Shown here: one piece after another, positions 8,421 through 15,191 of the stretch
Numbering within the stretch: the stretch's first letter is position 1
How the letters are laid out: each line of letters begins with the position of its first letter
Assembly: GCA_002362735.1 (NCBI GenBank)
Contig: DEUU01000136.1
Coordinates: forward strand, 24,423-40,972
Direction: 5' to 3'
DNA: 16,550 nucleotides
Origin: Dehalococcoidia bacterium UBA3254
GTDB taxonomy: Bacteria > Chloroflexota > Dehalococcoidia > Dehalococcoidales > UBA3254
Notes under the pieces: model-generated
Told to the model about the DNA's origin: nothing
The model's database searches: none
The model's input: the letters and a program-made list of their open reading frames with translations, nothing else
Program-made: the position numbers and the translations under genes

Positions 8421-8683
8421 TGCAAAGATTTTTAGCAGTCCATACACTTCCGTTTAGTAAAGAGCAGTTTCAAAGTGTGGCCGAGAAGACCCTGAAAACA
8501 GTTTCCACCGGATTCACATGGAAACAGACTTATTGTGATTTCTCAAATCACAAGTTTTTTTGTGAATGGGAAGCGCCCAGCCAGGAAGCCCTTGAAAAAG
8601 GTTTTAAAGCTAATAAGATGCCTTTTGATGCCATCTACCCGGTAGAGCTATATAACACTTCTGCAAAAACATTAGAGAAATAA
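8420..8683 (+). CDS. Small DUF4242-like protein
   Basis: 87 aa, preceded by a perfect Shine-Dalgarno AGGAGG (8405-8410) 9 nt before the ATG. The sequence MQRFLAVHTLPFSKEQFQSV, WKQTYCDFSNHKFFCEWEAP, EALEKGFKANKMPFDAIYPV has the alternating strand/helix layout and the 'K.FC.WEAPS.EAL......G/MP.D.I.PV' signature of DUF4242-like ferredoxin-fold (dimeric alpha/beta) proteins, some of which are annotated as nickel-binding. Cys and His residues in YCDFSNHKFFCEW could bind metal, but that is only a possibility. It lies directly downstream of, and overlaps by one base, the broken small gene, so it was probably co-translated with it. It ends upstream of an intrinsic terminator. Confidence 0.7.
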   Translation: MQRFLAVHTLPFSKEQFQSVAEKTLKTVSTGFTWKQTYCDFSNHKFFCEWEAPSQEALEKGFKANKMPFDAIYPVELYNTSAKTLEK

Positions 8684-9069
8684 CGGTCCTGGTCTATAAC
8701 TAATCTAATCAAGGTAAATAATAATAAGTTCCTTTATGTTCCATGAGCAAGCTGGCCTTTTAATCTGGTCAGCTTGTTTTTATATAACCTGGGGTTAGGA
8801 TAAACCAATATCTGGTTAGATGACCTGAAATTTGGCTTAAATAATATCCATGACCCAATTTATTTACATTCGATTTTCCTGCTAATCAAAGAAACTATTG
8901 ATATTTATCCGCAATTAAGACTAATAACGCCATCGTTATTCTATTCATCAAAAATACATATTTAGACGGATAATAAGGTCTTGCATTACAGATATAATTA
9001 GACTTTAGAGCCGAGGGTAGCCTATCTGAAAATATTACCCAAGTTCAGGCTCAATTAAGGAGGGTTAGT
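8684..9069. other. Non-coding gap with terminator and -10 box
   Basis: 386 bp without a recognisable gene. It holds the terminator at 8748-8781, AT-rich sequence with no repeat that I could find, and a consensus TATAAT at 8993-8998 without a clear -35, about 70 bp before the KGG gene. That gene's Shine-Dalgarno AAGGAGGG is at 9057-9064. Confidence 0.5.
8748..8781 (+). terminator. Intrinsic terminator
   Basis: CAAGCTGGCC (8748-8757) pairs with GGTCAGCTTG (8767-8776), 10 bp with one G-U, and is followed directly by TTTTT (8777-8781). It ends the unit of the two small genes, 64 bp after the stop. Confidence 0.85.
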
Positions 9070-9297
9070 ATGTCTAGAGAAGAAGAAGAAAAGATGAGGC
9101 GAGAAGAAGCCGGAAGAAAAGGCGGCGAAGCCAGCAAGAGTAGTGAGAAGCACTATACACCCGAATCCAAGGAACGAATGAAGGAAGGCGCCAAGAAGGC
9201 CGGAGAGGAGTCTCATGGTGGCTCCAGTGAGAGAGACATCAGCGAAGAGTCCAGACAGAGAATGGGCGAAGGCGGCCGCAAGGGCGGGGAAAAATAA
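9070..9297 (+). CDS. KGG-repeat stress-induced protein
   Basis: 75 aa, very hydrophilic and rich in Glu, Lys, Gly and Ser, with no hydrophobic core. KGG motifs occur as GRKGGE near both ends (residues ~15-20 and ~69-74), with degenerate copies EGAKKAGEES and HGGSS between them, and SxERM/SRQRM spacers. This is the layout of the 'stress-induced bacterial acidophilic repeat' proteins (YciG/GsiB-like), small disordered proteins induced by general stress or desiccation; the molecular action is poorly defined. The start is set by a strong AAGGAGGG 5 nt upstream. It appears monocistronic. Confidence 0.85.
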   Translation: MSREEEEKMRREEAGRKGGEASKSSEKHYTPESKERMKEGAKKAGEESHGGSSERDISEESRQRMGEGGRKGGEK

Positions 9298-9350
9298 ACT
9301 TATTATTCTTTTTAATAACCCCAGAAATAAATATGGGATAACTGCCTCAT

Positions 9351-9391
9351 GAGTAGAATCTGATCTACTCTTGGAATGTATTCCTTCTTTT
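9351..9391 (+). terminator. Hairpin and T-rich tract after the KGG gene
   Basis: GAGTAGA (9351-9357) pairs with TCTACTC (9364-9370) over a 6-nt loop. A GGAAT/ATTCC dyad and a T-rich stretch (to about 9392) follow. It could terminate the KGG transcript; moderate support. Confidence 0.4.
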
Positions 9392-9396
9392 TGAAA

Positions 9397-9439
9397 CAGG
9401 GGTATATTCTGCTGCTGTGCGTAGTGGAATATACCCCTG
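9397..9439 (+). terminator. Perfect 13-bp inverted repeat
   Basis: CAGGGGTATATTC (9397-9409) and GAATATACCCCTG (9427-9439) form a perfect 13-bp stem with a 17-nt loop, preceded by AAA and followed by ctATTTAAAAA. It may be a second terminator for the KGG gene, or a structured leader element of the downstream oxidoreductase transcript. There is no clean U-run, so the assignment is open. Confidence 0.5.
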
Positions 9440-9675
9440 CTATTTAAAAAGGACAGAATTTTAACGACCTATTCCGAGACAGGATATTCCAGGAAACGAG
9501 GGCTTTTAAAGTAATACTTAATACACTCAGTTAATTATTTGCATCTAAATTACATATTTCCCAGCATGCCTTTTATGGATTTTATCGATATATTTTAATT
9601 GTCAGGCTGAATATCAGGTCACTAAAGCTTTTTTATCATCCTGAGTACGTATCAGCCGGATTAAAGGAGAAGCAA

Positions 9676-12597
9676 ATGGCACGAGCTCGCGTAGTGGAAA
9701 AGCCTTCAAAGACACAAGAAATGCATCAGACACGAGACAGTATCCAAGATATCTGGGGCCAAAGAACGCCTTATCAGGGTAGATGGCCGGACAGAGTGGA
9801 TGAGCGTACTCTGGAAGCACCTGAGAAATGGGTCCAGTCTGCTTGTGTGCTCTGCTCTAATGACTGCGCTCTGGATATAGGTGTAAAGGAGGGTCGGATT
9901 GTAGGGGTGCGCGGCCGAGCAGTAGACCGCACTAATAAAGGACGCTTGGGGCCTAAGGGGTTGCATGCCTGGATTGCGAATAATAGCACTGACCGTCTAA
10001 CTTACCCGAGGATACGGCGTAAAGGGAAGTTAGAGAGGGCAACCTGGGATGAAGCCATGAATTTGATTGTAAATACCACCCAGGAAATCAAGGAAAGATT
10101 TACCAGTGCTGCCATCGGGTTTTATAATACAGGGCAGTTATTTCTTGAGGAATATTATACCCTGGGTGTACTTGCCAGAGGTGGTCTGGGTACCAACCAC
10201 CTGGATGGAAATACTCGACTTTGTACGGCTACCGCCGCTGATTCTTTGATGCAAACATTTGGCTGTGACGGAGACCCCGGTTCTTACACCGATTTCGATG
10301 TCACAGATTGTATTCTCCTGGTGGGACATAATTTAGCCTCACAGCAAACGGTACTCTGGATGCGGGTATTAGACCGGTTGGCCGGGCCCAATCCACCCAG
10401 GTTGATTGTAATAGACCCCCGGACCACGATGACCGCCCGGGCTGCCACCGTCCATCTGGCTCCTAGAGTGGGCACTAATGTCGCTTTGCTAAATGGGCTA
10501 ATAAATCTTCTTATAGAGGGCAATTATATTGATCAAAAATATATTGAAGAACACACCATCGGATTCGAAAGCCTGAAAGCTCAGGTTTCAACCTGGACTC
10601 CGGAGCGAGTAAAGATGGTCACCGGTGTACCTGTTGATAAAATCAAAACCGCGGCCGAAATTCTGGGCAATACTCCCACCCTGGTTTCCACGGTGCTCCA
10701 AGGGGTTTATCAATCTCATCAGGCTACAGCAGCTGCCTGCCAGGTTAACAATTTGAATTTAATCCGCGGCATGATCGGAAAGTCTGGCTGCACAGTATTT
10801 CAAATGAATGGGCAACCCACGGCCCAAAACACGCGCGAGACCGGCTGCGATGGTGCCCTGCCTGCCACACGCAACTGGAATAACCCGAAGCATGTTCAGG
10901 AACTGGCAGAAATCTGGAATGTAGATCCGGCAGTAATACCTCATTGGTCACCCCCAACCCATGCCATGCAGATTTTCCGCTATGCTGAGGAAGGGTCCAT
11001 TAAAATGCTCTGGATAATCAGCACTAATCCCTGCGTCTCATTACCGGATTTAACACGTATCCGCAAGATCTTGACCAGCCAGAAACTATTTGTAGTTGTC
11101 CAGGATGCTTTCGATACTGAAACTACTGAATTAGCCGATGTAGTCTTACCCGCAGCCATCTGGGCCGAAAAGACAGGAACTTATACTAATCCGGATAGAA
11201 CAGTGCATATTTCATATAAAGCTATTGAACCGCCAGGTGAGGCTAAATCAGACCTGGATATTTTCCTGGATTTTGCTCACCTCATGGGCTTTAAAGATAA
11301 GGATGGCGCTCCTTTAATTAAGTGGGACGATCCGGAAAGCGCTTTTGAAGCCTGGAAGAAATGCTCTAAGGGGAAAATCTGTGACTACAGCGGTATGACT
11401 TATGCCAAACTAACCGGCGGCTCAGGAATCCAGTGGCCTTGCAACGAAGCTTATCCTGATGGTGCTGAACGTCTTTACACGGATGGTATCTTCAATACCA
11501 CCATAGATACGTGTGAACAATTCGGGCATGACCTGATTACGGGAGCATCTCTCACACCGGAAGAGTTTGAGAATTTGCATGCCAACGGTAGGGCAATCTT
11601 AAAATCCGCTGAATATGAGCCGCCTCTGGAAATCCCAGATAAGGAGTATCCCTTTATGCTCACTACCGGAAGGGTGGTCTATCACTGGCATACCCGTACC
11701 AAGACCAGACGCTCCACCGAGTTAGACAACGCAGCTCCAGATACATTTATTCAGCTATCTACGGAGGATGCCGCTCAGCTAGGCATTTATGAAGGTGAAT
11801 GGCTGGAAGCAGAATCCCGCCGGGGTCGGGTTCAAGCCCGGGCCAGGATTGGGGATATCATTCCCGGGCATTTATTCGTGCCTTTCCATTATGGATACTG
11901 GGATAACCCTGGCCGTCCGCGAGCAGCGAATGAACTCACCTTGCCGGATTGGGACCCGGCCAGCAAGCAACCTTACTTCAAATATGCGGCAGCCCGCCTT
12001 AATAAAATCGACGAGCCTAATATAAAACAGCCATCTATGCATAAAAATACCAGTATGCCTGAAGCTTCCGAGGTTGCCCACTTCCACGGCGACCCGGAAA
12101 AGCAGGATTTTGGTCCTTTTGAGAAAAAGGGGACTATGAAGTTAGGGCTTTATTTAGCTATGGCTAGAGATGGTGAAAAGGGATTCTCGGACAGGTTGCT
12201 TCAGGTAGGAAAACATTTTCCGCTGGAGACCGACGTAGTATCCCACTGTAAACTGTTTTCAGCCTGGTCGTTGACCAACCACGAAATGGCCGCTCCTCTG
12301 GTAGAAAAATACCCCAGGATCAGCGAGATAGGAGCTCGGGGCTTGAAATTGGCCCTTTTTCATGGAACCGATAAGGGAGGGGTCGGCTTATTAAGGCATT
12401 TGCAGGACCTCTTAACCATGGCTAACTCTAATAAGATGGTCTGGAGTATTATAGTTCACGCAGCTGAAGCTTTGAAAGATGAGGAGATGGAAGAAAACGG
12501 GAAAGCCGCCCTGTCTTTTGTGGAAGATCAGGTACTATGGTTGACAACGCGCATTATTGATACTGTTACACAGGCACTGACAGTACCTTCGCCATAA
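9676..12597 (+). CDS. Molybdopterin oxidoreductase (Nas/Nap/formate dehydrogenase superfamily) with C-terminal extension
   Basis: 973 aa; no Tat signal or membrane segment, so it is predicted to be cytoplasmic. Residues ~55-95 are the N-terminal Fe-S segment: C57-x2-C60-x3-C64, but at the usual fourth-cysteine position the sequence is GRLGPKG (Gly92). The catalytic domain follows, with NTRLCTATA; Cys182 matches the molybdenum-ligand Cys of NapA/Nas-type enzymes, and the following MQTFGCDGDPGSYTD fits that group. Further motifs are VIDPRTTMTARAATVHLAPR, a cofactor-domain ISTNPCVSLPD, and DVVLPAAIWAEKTGTYTNPD. The molybdopterin-dinucleotide binding domain (about residues 655-790) contains TTGRVVYHWHTRTKTRR. 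The last ~165 residues, from about KKGTMKLGLYL, are an extra helical region containing HFPLETDVVSHCKLF and VEDQVLWLTTRI, longer than standard ~700-750-aa enzymes. It binds Mo-bis-MGD; the substrate (nitrate, formate or other) cannot be decided. There is no partner subunit gene beside it. The ATG is supported by AAAGGAGA 5 nt upstream. Confidence 0.85.
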   Translation: MARARVVEKPSKTQEMHQTRDSIQDIWGQRTPYQGRWPDRVDERTLEAPEKWVQSACVLCSNDCALDIGVKEGRIVGVRGRAVDRTNKGRLGPKGLHAWIANNSTDRLTYPRIRRKGKLERATWDEAMNLIVNTTQEIKERFTSAAIGFYNTGQLFLEEYYTLGVLARGGLGTNHLDGNTRLCTATAADSLMQTFGCDGDPGSYTDFDVTDCILLVGHNLASQQTVLWMRVLDRLAGPNPPRLIVIDPRTTMTARAATVHLAPRVGTNVALLNGLINLLIEGNYIDQKYIEEHTIGFESLKAQVSTWTPERVKMVTGVPVDKIKTAAEILGNTPTLVSTVLQGVYQSHQATAAACQVNNLNLIRGMIGKSGCTVFQMNGQPTAQNTRETGCDGALPATRNWNNPKHVQELAEIWNVDPAVIPHWSPPTHAMQIFRYAEEGSIKMLWIISTNPCVSLPDLTRIRKILTSQKLFVVVQDAFDTETTELADVVLPAAIWAEKTGTYTNPDRTVHISYKAIEPPGEAKSDLDIFLDFAHLMGFKDKDGAPLIKWDDPESAFEAWKKCSKGKICDYSGMTYAKLTGGSGIQWPCNEAYPDGAERLYTDGIFNTTIDTCEQFGHDLITGASLTPEEFENLHANGRAILKSAEYEPPLEIPDKEYPFMLTTGRVVYHWHTRTKTRRSTELDNAAPDTFIQLSTEDAAQLGIYEGEWLEAESRRGRVQARARIGDIIPGHLFVPFHYGYWDNPGRPRAANELTLPDWDPASKQPYFKYAAARLNKIDEPNIKQPSMHKNTSMPEASEVAHFHGDPEKQDFGPFEKKGTMKLGLYLAMARDGEKGFSDRLLQVGKHFPLETDVVSHCKLFSAWSLTNHEMAAPLVEKYPRISEIGARGLKLALFHGTDKGGVGLLRHLQDLLTMANSNKMVWSIIVHAAEALKDEEMEENGKAALSFVEDQVLWLTTRIIDTVTQALTVPSP

Positions 12598-12619
12598 TGT
12601 TTTATTCAGGATTAGAAAG

Positions 12620-12658
12620 AATAATATTAGCAGCCATTGAATGGCTGCTAATATTATT
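12620..12658. terminator. Bidirectional terminator between convergent genes
   Basis: A perfect 18-bp stem AATAATATTAGCAGCCAT (12620-12637) / ATGGCTGCTAATATTATT (12641-12658) with a 3-nt loop sits between the + molybdoenzyme and the - HPP gene, and its right arm contains the HPP stop codon. AT-rich outer arms flank a GC-rich core. Confidence 0.8.
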
Positions 12659-13052
12659 CCGCCACTGTTTCCTGCATCCCTCTTTTTTGTCCTCTTACTC
12701 TGAGTTGCCGTACCGCTTCACCGAGGACGACCAGAATTAAAATACCGATAAAAATTTTCAGAGCTTTATCGACGGTCTGCATACTCCCCAATGCCACCAG
12801 CAAAGTGGTAGCTGCCGCTGGAGGGTGAGAAGCACGCAGAAGAGAATTATAAAACCGGGCTGATTTCATTCTGGGCTGCTCCACCTGTAAATAAGCCGTG
12901 GGTCACAGGCTCGGGAAAAGCCAGGGCTGACCAAAAGCTAACCCGATTAGCCCAACGATTAAAATAAGAATGCCGGCTACCACCGGCCCCCAGACCGCAT
13001 CCGGTATTCTGCCTATCCAGTTTAACCCGCTGGCTTTATCCAATTTTGACAT
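12654..13052 (-). pseudogene. HPP-family membrane protein, nonsense codon and missing middle
   Basis: Translation from the ATG at 13052 (Shine-Dalgarno GAGGGAGG at 13059-13066) gives MSKLDKASGLNWIGRIPDAV, a hydrophobic helix VVAGILILIVGLIGLAF, then WLFPSL, then TGA (12903-12905), then PTAYLQVEQPRMKSARFYN, SLLRASHPPAAATTLLVALG and a final hydrophobic helix. HPP proteins have the invariant FPSLGPTA, so TGA replaces a Gly codon (GGA to TGA). In the family roughly 40-50 residues, including two membrane helices, lie between the 'PTA...P...arPyN' segment and the HPP motif; here ARFYN runs straight into SLLRASHPP, which points to an in-frame internal deletion. HPP proteins are four-helix inner-membrane proteins, some linked to nitrite transport. 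The gene follows the FNT channel gene by 26 bp and was probably in its operon. Two independent lesions make it a pseudogene. Confidence 0.75.
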
Positions 13053-13078
13053 CCGTTACCTCCCTCAGGTTTTTTCAT

Positions 13079-13930
13079 TTATCCTTCTCGTGAACCAGCT
13101 ACTACCTGAGCATGGTTTATGGCAGCTACAATAGTAACTCCCCCAATAATATTGCCGATTAAAGAAGGGAGCACATAGCCAACCAAGTATTTATTAAACG
13201 GAATGCTCCCATTGGCTACCAGATAAAATGTATCGGCAGAACCGGCAATAATGTGGCTCATTCCGCCGAGGCCTACAATATAAGTGATAATAATAATAAC
13301 CCAGATTCGGGCAGTTTCTGCAACCGGAAGTAGCCAGACCATTAAAGCAATCAGCCAACCGGCAAAGATTCCCTTCAGGAGAATAGTTACGAAGCTGTAT
13401 TGCATGGCCTTCTGGCCAATTTCGGTAAATACGGCTTTGGTCTCAGGAGAAAAAATCGAAGTGTTTGCGATGACGAAAACTACAATAAAAACTCCGATTA
13501 AATTGGCAACCAGCACAATTGCCCATAACCTCAGCACGTTCAATAGATTTTTAATTTTCCAGTCTTCTAAGAGGGGAATGACTGCTGTTAGAGTATTCTC
13601 GGTGAATAGCTGTTGACGCCCCAGGACTACAATCAGGAAGCCGATAGTATAGCCAAAACTGGAAATTAATGGTGCCCAGGATGCATCGGGCAAATGAGAC
13701 TTTATTATCCCTTCACTGATTAGAGAGAAGACCATGGATAAGCCCGCAGCGAGACCAGACCACATTAATGCCGTTGAAGGACGGCTTAATTCAGATGCAC
13801 CTTCTTCAATGATGGCGGCGTGAACAACTGCTGCGCTAATAGCGGCGCGTTTTTTTGCCTCTTTTTTCTCAGAATCGGCTTTGTCGCCTTCGTTTTCTCT
13901 CTTACCGTTTTCAGTAGGAGACTTACCCAT
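13079..13930 (-). CDS. Formate/nitrite transporter (FNT) family channel, YfdC-like
   Basis: 283 aa. Residues 1-~45 are a charged, Lys/Glu-rich cytoplasmic leader. About six membrane helices follow. Family marks include GLAAGLSMVFSLISEG in the first helices, VVLGRQQLFTENTLTAVIPL, and GGMSHIIAGSADTFYLV, in which His226 is the likely conserved pore histidine. FNT pentamers carry formate, nitrite, hydrosulfide or similar small anions together with protons; the long charged N-terminus and FTENT motif resemble YfdC-type members, whose substrate is not established. A TATAAT -10 box (13976-13981, - strand) lies about 45 bp upstream; no Shine-Dalgarno sequence is obvious before the ATG, so the start is less certain. 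The HPP gene follows in the same direction. The convergent molybdoenzyme is a candidate partner for formate or nitrite metabolism (inference). Confidence 0.85.
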   Translation of the reverse strand: MGKSPTENGKRENEGDKADSEKKEAKKRAAISAAVVHAAIIEEGASELSRPSTALMWSGLAAGLSMVFSLISEGIIKSHLPDASWAPLISSFGYTIGFLIVVLGRQQLFTENTLTAVIPLLEDWKIKNLLNVLRLWAIVLVANLIGVFIVVFVIANTSIFSPETKAVFTEIGQKAMQYSFVTILLKGIFAGWLIALMVWLLPVAETARIWVIIIITYIVGLGGMSHIIAGSADTFYLVANGSIPFNKYLVGYVLPSLIGNIIGGVTIVAAINHAQVVAGSREG

Positions 13931-13963
13931 CTAGCTGTCCAAATAAAGACTAAAGTCTGCTCT

Positions 13964-13981
13964 TCAGGAAACCTAATTATA
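13964..13981 (-). promoter_or_regulatory. Putative promoter of the FNT-HPP unit
   Basis: On the - strand TATAAT (13981-13976) is followed 1 nt later by AGGTTTCCTGA (13974-13964), whose complement TCAGGAAACCT also occurs within the dyad at 5442-5452 in the LuxR promoter. No good -35 is seen. The sequence would lie at about the transcription start, where a repressor could act. An 11-mer shared twice in 16.5 kb is not by itself significant. Confidence 0.35.
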
Positions 13982-14033
13982 AATATATCATGTTATTGTC
14001 TTTTTTCTTACCTTCATTACGGAAGCCTGTTAT

Positions 14034-14966
14034 TTATTTCCTCATCCTTCTGCTATGAATCTGAATCCTTTTCCATATAAATACCAGGGTTGAAACAAAA
14101 CTGACAATAGCTACATTAATTAGCCAGACCAGCAGGCTTTGCCCTGCTAATCCAAAATCGCCAGCTACCAACGCCATCCCGGCAATTGCGGCACTGGGGA
14201 CTAAAGCCAGTGTTATCAGCACACCAGAGGCTAAAATAGAGCGGTTGCTGGCAATCAATATAGGTCCGGCTAATCCACCTATGGCGGTGATGATTAAAGC
14301 CTGAGCATTAATGGTAGTCCAATAAGATAATGAAACTCCCGGGAAAGGAGATTGCGCAGCGCCCTTAAGGGGTGACAATCCAATCCCTTGCAAAATCAAT
14401 GTCATAACCGCGCCAGCAGCCATCAGAGATCCATAACCTGTAAACGTATGAATAATTCCAGTAACCAGGGAACTTGTGCGATTAACAATACCCAGGCCAA
14501 TTCTTACCAGAGGCTCAAAGCCTGGCCCAATAACCATGGCGGCAATGACCAGATAAAGGGCATTGGTAACTATACCAATTGTTACCAGAGCTCCGGCAGA
14601 TGCCATAAGAAGCAAACCATTGGCGCCCATATTACTTTCCCGGCCAATAATGTTATCCATTTCTTCCCAGGTAACTTCACTGGAATCATTGATTATTTCC
14701 CTGTTAAAGGGCTTGGAAATGGTGCCTGTAGGCTCACTGATGGTGATGGTTGAAAATGGGTTTTTCAAGATGCCTTCTCGGTCCAATAGATGCATTAATT
14801 GAGGCGCATAGCGTGTAATTATAGTAATACTAATTAGAGAGCTGTACGGATGAATTGAATCGCCCTGCTGAGCCCGTAAACTGATAATTCCTGGTATTTC
14901 CTGGATTTTCTCTATCAGTTTATTTGAAATATCTTGAGAAAGATTAATTTCAACTATTTTTGGCAT
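14034..14966 (-). CDS. DUF389-family membrane protein
   Basis: 310 aa from the ATG at 14966, chosen because GGAAGG (14979-14974) lies 7 nt upstream; a TTG five codons earlier overlaps that site and is rejected. Residues 1-~110 form a soluble alpha/beta domain (MPKIVEINLSQDISNKLIEK ... GIISLRAQQGD), and the rest is a five- to six-helix membrane domain with the DUF389 marks IGRESNMGANGLLLMASAGA, VIAAMVIGPGFEPLVRI and ALVPSAAIAGMALVAGD. The function of DUF389 proteins is not established; transport-like roles have been proposed. It is followed by FNT in the same direction after 103 bp with its own -10 box, so it is probably a separate unit. Confidence 0.85.
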   Translation of the reverse strand: MPKIVEINLSQDISNKLIEKIQEIPGIISLRAQQGDSIHPYSSLISITIITRYAPQLMHLLDREGILKNPFSTITISEPTGTISKPFNREIINDSSEVTWEEMDNIIGRESNMGANGLLLMASAGALVTIGIVTNALYLVIAAMVIGPGFEPLVRIGLGIVNRTSSLVTGIIHTFTGYGSLMAAGAVMTLILQGIGLSPLKGAAQSPFPGVSLSYWTTINAQALIITAIGGLAGPILIASNRSILASGVLITLALVPSAAIAGMALVAGDFGLAGQSLLVWLINVAIVSFVSTLVFIWKRIQIHSRRMRK

Positions 14967-15080
14967 CGACTTTCCTTCCAAAATCTATAGGTAATAAGAG
15001 AAAACTAAACCGCCTCTACTTTAGATTGTACCCTGAGGAATAAAATTACAGGTTTATTTTGGTCTAATCCTGATGCTGCT

Positions 15081-15120
15081 AAAAAAGAAAAACGGATAGC
15101 TCATGTTAAGCTATCCGTTT
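15081..15120 (-). terminator. Intrinsic terminator of the dehydrogenase gene
   Basis: A perfect 12-bp stem AAACGGATAGCT (15090-15101) / AGCTATCCGTTT (15109-15120) has a 7-nt loop. On the - strand it is followed by TTTCTTTTTT, a proper U-tract. It lies about 70 bp after the dehydrogenase stop. Confidence 0.9.
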
Positions 15121-15191
15121 ATTCGATTTCAGCAGGAGCTTAGAGCGTGTTACTGGTGATAAGCTGTTATACGGATACTTTATATAAATTA

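Larger units (their letters stand above)
9298..9675. other. Non-coding gap upstream of the molybdoenzyme gene
   Basis: 378 bp without a gene. Besides the two hairpins (9351-9370 and 9397-9439) it holds AT-rich sequence, a possible -10 TATATT (9589-9594) with no good -35, and an imperfect dyad CTGAGTACGTATCAG (9641-9655) just before the Shine-Dalgarno AAAGGAGA (9663-9670) of the next gene. Confidence 0.4.

Noticed and set aside
12903..12905. TGA at a glycine position, as in genomes that read UGA as Gly, or a selenocysteine codon
   Set aside because: TGA ends the surface-protein and kinase genes normally, no SECIS-like element was evident, and TAA and TAG also interrupt genes here. The HPP gene has a second lesion.
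14967..14981. TTG start for DUF389
   Set aside because: It overlaps the GGAAGG ribosome binding site that fits the ATG at 14966.
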